From Paenibacillus sp. SZ31 (GTDB lineage Bacteria; Bacillota; Bacilli; Paenibacillales; Paenibacillaceae): a stretch of DNA of 64,000 bases. Where the stretch lies: assembly GCF_012912005.1 (NCBI RefSeq), contig NZ_JABBEA010000022.1, positions 1-64,000 on the forward strand, given 5' to 3'. The notes below the pieces were generated by a model. The model did no database searches. It worked only from the letters and a program-made list of their open reading frames with translations, and had not been told where the DNA came from. Shown here one piece after another: positions 1-9,046 of this stretch (position 1 is the stretch's first letter; each line of letters opens with the position of its first letter). The translations under genes and the position numbers were made by a program.

Positions 1-72
1 ACGACCGTTAAGCCCTCTAGCGCCGATGGTACTTGGACCGCAGGGTCCTGGGAGAGTAGGACGCCGCCAAGC
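1..72 (+). rRNA. rrf: 5S rRNA, 3' part
   Basis: The window opens inside a 5S ribosomal RNA. The segment carries the conserved 3' half, with the CCGATGGTA and GGGAGAGTAGG motifs, and ends in GCCGCCAAGC, the usual Bacillota 5S terminus. The 5' part lies outside the window. Two intrinsic terminators follow, so this is the end of an rRNA operon. No tRNA follows the 5S. Confidence 0.95.
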
Positions 73-80
73 AATATGTA

Positions 81-112
81 GACACACTTGATGATATCGA
101 GTGTGTCTTTTT
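81..112 (+). terminator. rRNA operon terminator 1
   Basis: An 8-bp stem GACACACT/AGTGTGTC (81-88 with 100-107) is followed directly by a T run, a few bases after the 5S end. Confidence 0.85.
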
Positions 113-144
113 CATTTCTCTTAAATGCTTATATAAATCTTAAC

Positions 145-174
145 AGCCCTGGTTATCCACCAGGCTTTTTTTTT
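145..174 (+). terminator. rRNA operon terminator 2
   Basis: AGCCCTGGT pairs with ACCAGGCT (one bulged C) and is followed by an uninterrupted run of nine T. It is a second terminator behind the 5S rRNA, a common arrangement at the end of rRNA operons. Confidence 0.8.
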
Positions 175-250
175 ATTTCAATATTTATGAGAATGCTAAA
201 TAACTTTAAATTGTTCATTTCTCTATCATCGATTTAAGTGCAACGTCTGT

Positions 251-801
251 CTAGCCTTTCAGGTTGCAAGCCTCCCCAAGGATCGTAAGGGAGTTCTGCA
301 ATGCATGCTGGGTTTCCGAATCAGTGATGACGCCTTGTTTGTTCATTTTCAATGTAATGTGAGGAATGGTTAAGCAGCCCTCCTGTAGAACGTGTGCATT
401 AATCATGTTTAGTGTAAGCAACAAGGAAGCAAGGGCTTTGTCACCTCCCATGGGGCTTGGGGAAGCAGTGATGGCAATGGTGGGTTTATTGAGCCATTCT
501 CCAGAAGATACAACCCAATCTAGTGCGTTTTTTAAGACCCCAGGAACGCCATTTCCATACTCTGGCGTGCAGATAAGGACACCGTCCGAATGCTTAAGTT
601 GGGCTCTCAAGTTCTGTACGGACACTGGACCCTCCTCGACATCGATGTCAGGGTTAAAATGCGGCAGATCATTTAATCCATCATATACTTCAAACTTAAG
701 GTTAGGCGTAGCCAGCTTAATCATGGCGTGCATTAGTAACGTATTGGAGGATTGTTGCGCAGACTTCCGGAAATGGCAAGGATATTTAATTCTTTTTTCA
801 T
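251..801 (-). pseudogene. NADPH-dependent FMN reductase family protein, frameshifted
   Basis: Flavodoxin-fold NAD(P)H:FMN/quinone/chromate reductase family. The long frame carries the expected body: SSNTLLMHAM, the TPEYGNGVPGVLKNALDW flavin-binding segment and ASPSPMGG. Its own N-terminus is nonsense. Starting at the ATG at 801 in the neighbouring frame gives MKKELNILAISGSLR, the canonical phosphate-binding start of this family, which runs into the body frame only if one base is added near 754-757. The intact protein would be about 183 aa. Either the gene has a real one-base deletion in codon 16 or this is an assembly error. Ribosome binding site before 801 is weak. It is transcribed toward the rRNA operon. 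Confidence 0.8.
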
Positions 802-1040
802 GGGTATAGATCATCTCTATTCTTTAGTGATGTAGGGCAATCTGCTTATTTTCCTCCTGTTGCAATGAGCTGTCTATAGAAAACGCATTTAATTAAGACA
901 TTCTTCATGTTAATCAGGAGATATCCACCATTTTTCATCAAAAATGCATGCGATAGTTTGTATTACTCTGGGTAATAGGATGAAGAGATCACTTACAATT
1001 AACAACTGACGAAAGAATCATCATAAATATTTTTTTAAAA

Positions 1041-1073
1041 TTAGTACCAAGTACTAATACTTAGTGCTATAAT
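1041..1073 (+). promoter_or_regulatory. fabH promoter with FapR operator
   Basis: TTAGTACCAAGTACTAA at 1041-1057 is an inverted repeat that matches the Bacillus FapR operator consensus (TTAGTACC...TACTAA). It is followed by a perfect -10 hexamer TATAAT at 1068-1073, so the operator covers the -35 region. FapR is a repressor released by malonyl-CoA that controls fatty acid synthesis genes including fabH. The assignment rests on the motif and on the identity of the downstream gene. Confidence 0.85.
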
Positions 1074-1102
1074 GATAAAAAACAAATGAGGTGACTACCG
1101 GT

Positions 1103-2104
1103 ATGAATCATCAATCAAAGGCAACCATCACGGCAATGGGGACGTATGTACCGGATCGAATATTAACGAATGCTGATCTGGAGAAGTTGGTCGAGACAAG
1201 TGACGAGTGGATTGTACAGCGTACAGGTATGAGAGAACGGCGAATTGCAGCTGAAGATCAGTTTGTATCTGACCTGGCTACCAAGGCTGTGGAAGATATG
1301 ATACGCCGATACCAAGTAAGTGTAGAAGATGTGGATATGATCCTTGTGGCTACAAGTACACCTGAATATGCTTTTCCAAGTACCGCATCCAGAGTACAGG
1401 CTAATCTTAAGATTCAACACACTGGTGTACTGGATTTAAATGCTGCATGCGCAGGTTTTACCTATGGGCTACAGCTAGCGGACAGTCTGGTGACCAGTGG
1501 AATGTACCGCAAAGTATTGGTTATTGGAGCAGAGACATTATCCAAAATTACGGATTACACAGACCGCACGACTTGTGTGTTGTTTGGTGACGGAGCGGGA
1601 GCCTTCTTGGTGGAAAGATCAGCGGGTGCTGAAGGTGACTTTATGGCAGCCATATCAGGTACGAATGGAGATGGCGGTGTACATCTCTATAAGAGTGGCT
1701 TGTCTTCAGAGATGAATGGTGTGCCTTTACAGGGTGAAGGTTGTTTAGTTCAAAATGGCCGAGAGATCTATAAGTGGGCTGTACGTACGATTCCAGAGCA
1801 ATTGGGTAAACTTATAACGAAAGCTGAATTAAGCCCTGAGCAGATTGACTGGTTTGTCCCGCATAGTGCCAACATGAGAATGATTGAAGCTGTTTGCGAA
1901 CGTGGTCCAGTTCCTTTGGAACGTACTTTAACCAGTGTCGAGTATCGTGGGAACACATCTGCTGCTTCTATTCCGCTTGCTTTACAGCTTGCAGTGGATG
2001 AAGGGAAGTTGAAGTATGGACAACATGTTACGCTGTTCGGTTTTGGAGGAGGACTGACCTATTCCGGTCTGGTTCTTAAATGGGGTGTACCCGACAAGGA
2101 GTAA
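1103..2104 (+). CDS. fabH: 3-oxoacyl-ACP synthase III (FabH)
   Basis: Condenses a short acyl-CoA primer with malonyl-ACP to begin each round of fatty acid synthesis; Bacillota FabH usually prefers branched primers. The Cys-His-Asn triad is visible: Cys116 in AACAGF, His254 in VPHSAN and Asn284 in YRGNTS. The C-terminal GFGGGLTYSG loop is present. The ATG at 1103 is chosen over the GTG at 1091 because GAGGTGA lies 8 nt before it and the family starts at about this point; length is then 333 aa, normal for FabH. The gene is monocistronic, between a FapR-controlled promoter and a strong terminator; no fabF follows. Confidence 0.95.
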   Translation: MNHQSKATITAMGTYVPDRILTNADLEKLVETSDEWIVQRTGMRERRIAAEDQFVSDLATKAVEDMIRRYQVSVEDVDMILVATSTPEYAFPSTASRVQANLKIQHTGVLDLNAACAGFTYGLQLADSLVTSGMYRKVLVIGAETLSKITDYTDRTTCVLFGDGAGAFLVERSAGAEGDFMAAISGTNGDGGVHLYKSGLSSEMNGVPLQGEGCLVQNGREIYKWAVRTIPEQLGKLITKAELSPEQIDWFVPHSANMRMIEAVCERGPVPLERTLTSVEYRGNTSAASIPLALQLAVDEGKLKYGQHVTLFGFGGGLTYSGLVLKWGVPDKE

Positions 2105-2231
2105 TCGTAATAAAGTGTCGATGAGCAAGTGTGATAAGGAATAGCCAACCGCTAAGAGCGGCTTGAATGTAGTTTTGCTCAACCCTATCAAAGATAAATC
2201 GTTGATAGGTGTCTGTCAAAGACAAGATAAT

Positions 2232-2265
2232 AAGGGTATGACTCAAGTGATCGAGTCATACCCTT
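2232..2265. terminator. Bidirectional terminator between convergent genes
   Basis: A perfect 13-bp stem AAGGGTATGACTC/GAGTCATACCCTT with an 8-nt loop lies between fabH and the convergent SLH-protein gene. T/A-rich flanks are short, so termination efficiency is uncertain in either direction. Confidence 0.75.
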
Positions 2266-2270
2266 AATGT

Positions 2271-3494
2271 TTAATCCTCCCAAAGCATATCAAATTCATT
2301 AAAGTCGGTCCAATGATCAGAGAAAAAATATTGTAAATTTATTTCATCATAAGATTCTAATTCTCCGATAGCCTCATGGTCTCCAACCAATTTGCCTGTC
2401 CTTCTCAAGATGGGATAAAATTCGGCATAGTACGCACCGTCAAATGGTATGATAACTGGTGCATTGAGAACGTTTAGTCGCTCATAGGGATAAGTGATGC
2501 TTTCACCGTTCAAAGTGATCTTAAGGTCTACTGGTTCAGTAGCTTTAATCGCAAGATACAACACTGGAGAGTCATCCGCATTAACCAAAGCGAAGTCATC
2601 CGTCATACCCAGCCCGCTTACTTGATTTTTATAGAAGTAGGTAAGAGTTCCATTCGGAATTAGTTCATCCTTAGATGGCTGATATTTATAACCTGTTCCA
2701 CCATAGTACTTATAAATCCGATGCAGAATCACTGCCGTTTCGGCTAAAGTTACCTTTTGATTCGGATAAAAGTATCCTTTTGAATTAGAATTCATCATGC
2801 CCAACTGAGAGAATCCGAGCAGAGCATCACGTTTTACATAATCAAGGTCGGAACCTAAGTGATTATCATTTTTGGATTTAATAAAGCCAAATTCGGGTGC
2901 TAATGGCTGGTAAGCATATTTCCATTTTTCATAAGTATCATAGGAATTAAAATATCTTTTAGGAATATCCTTGAATTTTTGCAGCTTGGTGAGTGCTTCT
3001 TTCTCTGACATTTCATCGACGGAGTGACCGATATCCGGAAAAAGAGTATTTAGTGTAATTAATAAGTCCCAGCGAGATAATACCTTGTTGGGTTGATATG
3101 TAAACGTCTCATTGTGGTAATTGATTGTATCTGCTGCTGCAATTAATCCTGAGGGATTACTAGGTATACTTCCGTATACGTCTCTAAAAATTGGATAATA
3201 TGTACTTTTTGCAGGAACACCAGGAATTTCTACATTTGTACTACTATCTACTCGGAACTCTTTGAATAAGAGATGAATCATATGAGTAAGTTCTGCTTTT
3301 GACACATTCTTGCTTAAATTCTTCTCTTCTTGCTTAAAGCTCTGCATGGCATTATGAGATGCCATAAATTCAACAGATGGTTTGGCCCATTCATATTTGC
3401 TTGAACTTGAAGCTGCGTTTGCTAGTGACGTAGTGAACGGTGATAAACTGAGAATCAGAATAATAATGAAAATACTCCACTTTGGATACCTCAT
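2271..3494 (-). CDS. Secreted SLH-domain-like protein
   Basis: 407 aa with a clear signal peptide: a basic start, a long hydrophobic core (residues 7-20) and cleavage after ANA. The mature part contains S-layer-homology-like segments, for example the region around the YFYPNQKVTLAETAVIL motif, which matches the pattern of an SLH repeat (aromatic, P-x-x-x-hydrophobic-x-E-x-A). Earlier segments with SRWDLL and KAELTHM look like further degenerate SLH repeats. The C-terminal ~120 residues are beta-rich and not recognised. It is probably exported and held on secondary cell-wall polymer; no enzymatic motif was seen. GGAGG lies 5 nt before the ATG. The amidase gene lies just upstream on the same strand but is separated by a terminator. 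Confidence 0.75.
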   Translation of the reverse strand: MRYPKWSIFIIILILSLSPFTTSLANAASSSSKYEWAKPSVEFMASHNAMQSFKQEEKNLSKNVSKAELTHMIHLLFKEFRVDSSTNVEIPGVPAKSTYYPIFRDVYGSIPSNPSGLIAAADTINYHNETFTYQPNKVLSRWDLLITLNTLFPDIGHSVDEMSEKEALTKLQKFKDIPKRYFNSYDTYEKWKYAYQPLAPEFGFIKSKNDNHLGSDLDYVKRDALLGFSQLGMMNSNSKGYFYPNQKVTLAETAVILHRIYKYYGGTGYKYQPSKDELIPNGTLTYFYKNQVSGLGMTDDFALVNADDSPVLYLAIKATEPVDLKITLNGESITYPYERLNVLNAPVIIPFDGAYYAEFYPILRRTGKLVGDHEAIGELESYDEINLQYFFSDHWTDFNEFDMLWED

Positions 3495-3597
3495 TTGAAC
3501 CTCCTATGGTAATAAAAATTAGAATCCCATCCTATTTATTGTATTCGACAAAGGATGGTAAGATCAATTTTTAATTGTATAACAGAGGAAACTTAAT

Positions 3598-3642
3598 AAA
3601 AGTACACTTCATTCATGGATTACATGAACGAGGTGTACTTTT
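3598..3642 (-). terminator. Terminator of the amidase gene
   Basis: A long hairpin (about 20-bp arms, 3598-3617 with 3623-3642, a few mismatches) containing AAAAGTACAC on both sides. On the minus strand it ends in TTTT and lies directly after the amidase stop codon. It is near-symmetric. Confidence 0.7.
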
Positions 3643-3675
3643 GTGGTTCAAACTTATATTAACCCTATAAACATT

Positions 3676-5610
3676 TTACGGCGTAAGCTTAGGAGCTTGG
3701 CGGTGATGAGTTCCTTGTTCGTAGCTATAAGCGAGCTTGATCAAGGTACCTTCATCAAAGGCACGACCCAGGAATTCCATACCTACGGGTAAACCATCGG
3801 TTGTGAAACCGGCAGGTACAGTGATCGCCGGGAAGCCGGAGAATGGACTCAGACGGTTGTTACCACCGGATGTTTGACCCTCACCGATCACGCCAGCGGC
3901 TTGCGTGGACGTAGGATAGATGATGGCATCCAGGTTATTGTCTGCCATAACTTTCAGCAGGGACTCACGTGTAACTTGGGTACGTTTCAGGACGATGTCC
4001 TTGTATTCGGTAGTTTCCAACGTTTGGCGTGCATCCCGAGTCTTCATGGATTGCTCTTGAGATTTGTCGAACTCTCCAGAAGCGATGATCTCGGACAGAC
4101 TGTGATATGGAGCATCTGCACCCAATGAGTCCAGATAGTCATTCAGCTGGAACTTGAATTCATATCCACTAAGGCTTGGATATTTATTGATCTCAGTTAA
4201 GTTCGGGATGGAAATGGGAACTGCGGTAGCGCCCAGTGTCTTCAGTTCTTCCAGAGCGGTGTTGATCACGTCAGCAACGGCTTTTTCTTCAGCTTTGGTA
4301 CTTGGGATGAGTTCTGTGGCCACACCGATACGTGCACCTTTCAGTCCGTTTACATCCAAGAAGTCTGTATAGCTGGAAGGGATTTTTCCTACCGCGTAAG
4401 CTGTAGCAACATCCTTTTTGTCATATCCGGCTGTAGCATCCAACATGATTGCAGCGTCACTAACCGTACGAGCCATAGGTCCACCTACATCCTGTGTCAA
4501 AGCCAGTGGGATAATGCCTTCACGGCTGGACAGTCCGATGGTTGGGCGGATACCCACAAGGCTGTTGAAGCTGGATGGGATTCGGATCGAACCGCCAGTG
4601 TCTGTACCCATGCCGGCTGCAGCAAAGTTTGATGCAATGGCTGCACCTGTTCCACCGCTTGAGCCACCTGGATAGTGATCCAGGGCGTAAGGATTCAGTG
4701 TTTGTCCACCCAATGAGCTGGATGTCGTGATGCCAAATGCGAATTCATGCAGGTTCGTTTTGCCCAAAATAATGGCGCCAGCTGCTTTGAGTTTCTTCAC
4801 TTGTTCAGCATCGTGAGCAGGGACGGAGTCTTTCAGACAGATACAGCCTGCGGTTGTAGGCATGTCATTGGTATCAAAGTTATCTTTGACCAGAATCGGA
4901 ACGCCATGCAGAGGTCCACGAGCACCTTGAGCTGCACGTTCTTCATCCAATTGCTCCGCGATTTTGAGTGCATCCGGGTTCAGAGTTAATACGGCATTGA
5001 TGCTTACACCTTGATCATCGTATTTTTCAATGCGGTCCAGATATTTCTGAACCAGTTCTTTTGATGTCAGTTTTCCTTGCGTCATTGCGGCCTGGAGATC
5101 CATGATGGTTGCTTCCTCCAGCACAAACGGTTTTATGTAGTTATAAATGCGATCTTTCAATATGGAGAGGTCATTCTCCGTAAGTACAGCGTTTGGAAGG
5201 AAGAGGGATTCCGTATAACCTTTCATCAACCCCGCAGTATTCAGTGCACCAACAGCACCTGCGAAAGTGGCTTCATCCGGGACATCCTTGAATGATTCGG
5301 AAGTCGAATCAAGTTCGAGCCATTGTTGCAAGGCGACCGCAGCATCTTTACGTTGTACGGTTGTGCCAGACAGCTTATCCATGGTGAAAGGAACACCTGC
5401 AAGTGTAGCCGCTTCTTCCATAGCCTGAACAAATGCTGCCGGAGTAGCAGGCGCTTTGCCTTTGGATACCGCAGCAACTGTTGTTTTACTCGTAGGCGTT
5501 GCCGTTGCGGCTGATGCCGAAGGCACCGTTCCTCCCCATGTTGTGGCAACAACAGCTCCCGCCAATAACAAAGCCCCACTTTTTTTCAATACAGATCCAT
5601 GATAAGTCAT
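3676..5610 (-). CDS. Secreted amidase-signature hydrolase
   Basis: 644 aa enzyme of the amidase signature family, which hydrolyses C-N amide bonds. The Ser-cisSer-Lys triad is present: Lys242 in VKDNFD, Ser317 in GGSSGGTG and Ser341 in GTDTGGSIRIPSS. A signal peptide with cleavage near ASA (about residue 34) predicts export. Between the signal peptide and the catalytic domain, residues about 55-160 contain an SLH-like segment (FKDVPDEATFAGAVGAL, then GYTESLFLPNAVLTENDL). The catalytic domain spans about 170-640. The ribosome binding site is GGAAGGGAG. The substrate cannot be told from sequence; it is not GatA, because it is secreted and unlinked to gatB/gatC. Confidence 0.85.
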   Translation of the reverse strand: MTYHGSVLKKSGALLLAGAVVATTWGGTVPSASAATATPTSKTTVAAVSKGKAPATPAAFVQAMEEAATLAGVPFTMDKLSGTTVQRKDAAVALQQWLELDSTSESFKDVPDEATFAGAVGALNTAGLMKGYTESLFLPNAVLTENDLSILKDRIYNYIKPFVLEEATIMDLQAAMTQGKLTSKELVQKYLDRIEKYDDQGVSINAVLTLNPDALKIAEQLDEERAAQGARGPLHGVPILVKDNFDTNDMPTTAGCICLKDSVPAHDAEQVKKLKAAGAIILGKTNLHEFAFGITTSSSLGGQTLNPYALDHYPGGSSGGTGAAIASNFAAAGMGTDTGGSIRIPSSFNSLVGIRPTIGLSSREGIIPLALTQDVGGPMARTVSDAAIMLDATAGYDKKDVATAYAVGKIPSSYTDFLDVNGLKGARIGVATELIPSTKAEEKAVADVINTALEELKTLGATAVPISIPNLTEINKYPSLSGYEFKFQLNDYLDSLGADAPYHSLSEIIASGEFDKSQEQSMKTRDARQTLETTEYKDIVLKRTQVTRESLLKVMADNNLDAIIYPTSTQAAGVIGEGQTSGGNNRLSPFSGFPAITVPAGFTTDGLPVGMEFLGRAFDEGTLIKLAYSYEQGTHHRQAPKLTP

Positions 5611-5928
5611 GCATCCACGCTCCCTTCCTGTGTCTCATTGATGTGTTTTAGCAGCGATTCTGTTTCTATGCTTTTGACACATTGTATAGTTATGTTAGGT
5701 AAACTTACAATGTTTATATTTATCCAAAAAAACGTATACATCAATGCTGTACAGTGCTAATACTTATTGATGCTTCTAATTCCGTGTACTCAGGAAAACT
5801 ATCAAATCACTTTGTGTAATGAAAAGTGACATGCATGCGACATCGTGATTAAACATGAGTTACATGATGCAAGTGGATTTAGAAAAGAGACATGACAGAG
5901 CATACCTTTACCATGAAATGATATAATG

Positions 5929-5937
5929 AAAAGATAG
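5929..5937 (+). promoter_or_regulatory. Extended -10 promoter for topB
   Basis: TGATATAAT is an extended -10 element (TG-n-TATAAT) 45 nt before the topB start, with no convincing -35. It is the only clear signal in the 371-bp gap between the divergent amidase and topB genes. Confidence 0.5.
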
Positions 5938-5981
5938 GAATAGAAGAGACATAAGGCATTACAGAGAGGAAGAGATATGAA

Positions 5982-8111
5982 GTGAAGACATTGGTACTCG
6001 CAGAAAAACCATCTGTAGCACGCGAAATAGCCAGAGTAATGGGGGCGCGTGATAAACATAAAAGTTATATGGAGGGCCCGAAATATATCGTTACCTGGGC
6101 ACTTGGACATCTGGTTGGATTAGCTGAACCGGAGGATTACGACAAGAAGTATGCAACATGGAATCTGGAGGACCTGCCCATTCTGCCAGAACGTACGAAA
6201 CTGAAGGTGCTTAAAGAGACCAACCATCAATATAAAGCGGTGCAGCAGCTGATGAAGCGTCAGGATGTAGGTGAGCTGGTCATTGCGACGGATGCGGCAC
6301 GTGAGGGAGAATTACTGGCACGTTGGATCATGCAGATGGCTCAGTGGAAAAAACCTTTTAAACGCCTGTGGATTTCATCCCAGACAGATAAGGCGATTAA
6401 AGACGGATTCGCATCGCTGAAGCCAGGAAGTCAGTTCGACCGTCTCTATGAATCTGCGCGTTGCCGGGCGGAAGCTGACTGGATGATCGGACTTAACGTG
6501 ACCCGTGCATTAACCGTTCGTTTCAATGCGCAGTTGTCTGCTGGACGTGTACAAACCCCGACCTTGGGCATGATTATGGACAGGGAAAACGAAATTAACG
6601 GTTTCCGCTCGCAGGAGTATGAGACGTTAACGGCAGATTTGGGAGATTTTCAGGCTGTGTGGCGGGCAACTGGGGGAGATTCGCGAATCTTTGACCCTCA
6701 GGAAACGCAGGAATTGAAGAAACGGGTAGACGGCCGTAAGGGTACGATTGCCCAAGTGAAGAAAAGCGAGAAGGTTGAGCCGCATCCACTGGCATATGAT
6801 CTGACGGAACTGCAAAGGGATGCCAACCGGAAGTATGGTTTCTCTGCGAAGCAAACATCAAATGTCCTGCAACGTCTGTATGAACAGCACAAGCTTGTGA
6901 CGTATCCGCGTACAGACAGTCGATACCTCACTTCGGACATGACAGCTACGTTGAAAGAACGGCTTGATAGTGTAGCCATTGGGTCTTATGCGTCTCTGGC
7001 ACGTCCTTTGCTGCGCAAAAATCTGAATATCACCAAACGTATTGTGGATGACAGCAAAGTGACTGATCACCATGCGATTATCCCGACGGAGCAAACAGTG
7101 CTTCTGAATCAATTGAATCCAGAGGAACGCAAATTGTACGATCTGATCGTACGTCGTTTTATCAGCCTGTTCTACCCGGCAGCGAAGTACGATTCGGTTG
7201 CGATCACGGTTCAGGTGGGGAACGACTCTTTCCATGTCAAAGGTACAACGGTAAAAGAAAGTGGATGGCGTGAAGTATACGGCGGCGATTACAGCGATGA
7301 TGACGATGACCGGGCTGACGATACATCCGACCATGAGCGTGCGCTTTTGCCAGATGTGCAGCAAGGACAGTCGGTAACGGTTCAGCGTTGTCATATTAAA
7401 AGTGGACGGACGATGCCGCCCAAACGGTATACCGAAGCTGCTTTGCTTTCCCAAATGGAGAAGCATGGACTGGGCACTCCGGCGACACGTGCGGATATTA
7501 TCGAGAAACTGGTCAGTTCCGATACAATAGATCGTCAAGGCAACAGCATGCATCCAACCGGTAAAGGAAAGCAGTTGATTGAACTGGCTGCCCCGCAGCT
7601 TCGTTCACCGGATCTGACCGCCCGCTGGGAAGCTGAACTGGAGCGGATTGCCCGTGGGCAAGGGAAACCGGGACCATTCCTGGATAGTATCCGTTCCATG
7701 GCGAAAGAACTGGTGTCTACGGTAAAAGGCAGCAAGGCGGAGTACAAGCCACATAATGTGTCGAATAGTCATTGCCCGGACTGTAACGCACGGTTGTTGG
7801 AGAAGAAAGGCAAGCGTGGAAAATTCCTTGTATGTCCTACCGAGGACTGCGGTTATCGTCGTTCGGCAGAGAAAAGACTGTCCAACCGTCGTTGTGCGCA
7901 GTGCCACAAAAAGATGGAAATCAAAGAAGGCAAGGCGGGGTTATACGTGCAATGTCTGCCTTGTGGTATTACAGAAACATTGGATAAGGACAAACAGCAT
8001 GTGAACAAACGCGATCAGCAAAAATTAGTGAAACAGTATGCGAAGCAAGAGTCGATTGGCTCCAATCTGGGCGATCTGCTGAAGGCGGCTATGGAGAAAA
8101 AAGGGGAGTAA
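5982..8111 (+). CDS. topB: DNA topoisomerase III (type IA)
   Basis: 709 aa type IA topoisomerase that decatenates and relaxes negatively supercoiled DNA by single-strand passage. The N-terminal Toprim domain begins at LVLAEKPSVAREIA and contains the metal-binding DxAREGE segment (ATDAAREGELLARW). The active-site tyrosine is Tyr308 in TYPRTDSRYL. Two zinc-ribbon-like units close the protein: CPDC...CPTEDC and CAQC...CLPC. Translation starts at GTG 5982 behind AGAGGAAGAG; an ATG at 5977 is followed by a stop after one further codon and is not used for this product. Confidence 0.96.
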   Translation: MKTLVLAEKPSVAREIARVMGARDKHKSYMEGPKYIVTWALGHLVGLAEPEDYDKKYATWNLEDLPILPERTKLKVLKETNHQYKAVQQLMKRQDVGELVIATDAAREGELLARWIMQMAQWKKPFKRLWISSQTDKAIKDGFASLKPGSQFDRLYESARCRAEADWMIGLNVTRALTVRFNAQLSAGRVQTPTLGMIMDRENEINGFRSQEYETLTADLGDFQAVWRATGGDSRIFDPQETQELKKRVDGRKGTIAQVKKSEKVEPHPLAYDLTELQRDANRKYGFSAKQTSNVLQRLYEQHKLVTYPRTDSRYLTSDMTATLKERLDSVAIGSYASLARPLLRKNLNITKRIVDDSKVTDHHAIIPTEQTVLLNQLNPEERKLYDLIVRRFISLFYPAAKYDSVAITVQVGNDSFHVKGTTVKESGWREVYGGDYSDDDDDRADDTSDHERALLPDVQQGQSVTVQRCHIKSGRTMPPKRYTEAALLSQMEKHGLGTPATRADIIEKLVSSDTIDRQGNSMHPTGKGKQLIELAAPQLRSPDLTARWEAELERIARGQGKPGPFLDSIRSMAKELVSTVKGSKAEYKPHNVSNSHCPDCNARLLEKKGKRGKFLVCPTEDCGYRRSAEKRLSNRRCAQCHKKMEIKEGKAGLYVQCLPCGITETLDKDKQHVNKRDQQKLVKQYAKQESIGSNLGDLLKAAMEKKGE

Positions 8112-8275
8112 CACGCTTGAGGTAGTTGAGATCTTACCTCGTGCGGTACGAGCCATGCGAACGGTGTACTCATTTACTCCAAAGGGACTGATTATAACTT
8201 TTCTCTACTCATCTATGTGAAGTCGTATAAGATCCTCCGTTTTCAGGCAACGTAAGCCAAGGAGGTGATACCTAT

Positions 8276-8413
8276 ATGCCGCATAACAAACCAGAGAAAA
8301 TCCATAACCAGCAAAACAAAGACAGTATTCGGGAAGAGAGTATCGCTGTGCGTCCGGACAAAGCTGCCAAAAGAGCGCCAAGCCTGAACGGTATTCCCAA
8401 ACAGGAGTCCTAG
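8276..8413 (+). CDS. Small hydrophilic protein, 45 aa
   Basis: A 45-residue reading frame starting MPHNKPEKIHNQQN and ending in GIPKQES. It is preceded by AAGGAGGTGATACCT, an almost perfect complement of the 16S rRNA 3' end, at normal spacing; that strong site is the main evidence it is translated. The peptide is charged, rich in Asn, Lys and Gln, and has no membrane segment or Cys. It lies between topB and the DUF1294 gene on the same strand. I do not recognise a family. It is too short to be found by a standard ORF cutoff. Confidence 0.65.
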   Translation: MPHNKPEKIHNQQNKDSIREESIAVRPDKAAKRAPSLNGIPKQES

Positions 8414-8539
8414 AGTCAGAGTGAGGTTAGCGTCCTTACAGAAACTTGCGGTTCCCTTCCGGTGCGTTGAACAAGTCTCGGTTGAGGATTATAATGGAGA
8501 CAGGGAGATGTCCCGGGATAGGGGGATCGCTAGAATTAT

Positions 8540-8803
8540 ATGCAAACCGGACTTATATTGTGGTTTCTATTTATTAATGTAGTTGGTTATCTGGTGATGT
8601 CAGATGATAAGAGGCGTGCACAGCAACGTCGTGATCGTACACCTGAACGGACGTTATTCTTGCTTGCGTTTATTGGCGGTGCTTTGGGAGTCTGGATCGC
8701 GATGTATCGGAAAAGGCATAAAACCAAACATCCCAGCTTCACCATTGGCATTCCGTTGTTGTTGTTCCTGAATGCCGTAATCTATGGTTACTTTATTCAA
8801 TGA
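8540..8803 (+). CDS. DUF1294 family membrane protein
   Basis: 87 aa, with three hydrophobic segments (residues about 4-20, 40-57 and 67-86) separated by a basic loop (DDKRRAQQRRDRTPE) and a second one (YRKRHKTKHPSF). The R-x-PE-x-L-hydrophobic and KHK/HKTKHPSF pattern is typical of DUF1294, a family of small bacterial membrane proteins of unknown role. The ribosome binding site (GGGGGAT) is loosely spaced, so the start is likely but not certain. Confidence 0.8.
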   Translation: MQTGLILWFLFINVVGYLVMSDDKRRAQQRRDRTPERTLFLLAFIGGALGVWIAMYRKRHKTKHPSFTIGIPLLLFLNAVIYGYFIQ

Positions 8804-9046
8804 ACACATGGAACACGTACGTAACCATTCCTTCTGTTTTTAAATTGTAGGATTGGAGATATCTAACTAGGCTTACGCTGAAGTGAAGGTGTATCGTTAA
8901 TTTGTCTGATATGTAAATTCATTCGTATGAATGGTTCATAGTAGCTCCGGAACGTTTAAGGAGTAATATGGTTCTGTTAGTTTATTGGATGTCAGACCGA
9001 AGCTTGCTTCGCGTGCTCTACATATAAAGGAAGGGACGGGATTCAC

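Noticed and set aside
366-809. 147-codon frame opposite the FMN reductase
   Set aside because: Shadow of the conserved flavodoxin-like sequence on the other strand; no recognisable protein features.
5977-5985. ATG AAG TGA mini-frame before topB
   Set aside because: Two codons overlapping the real GTG start; probably incidental.
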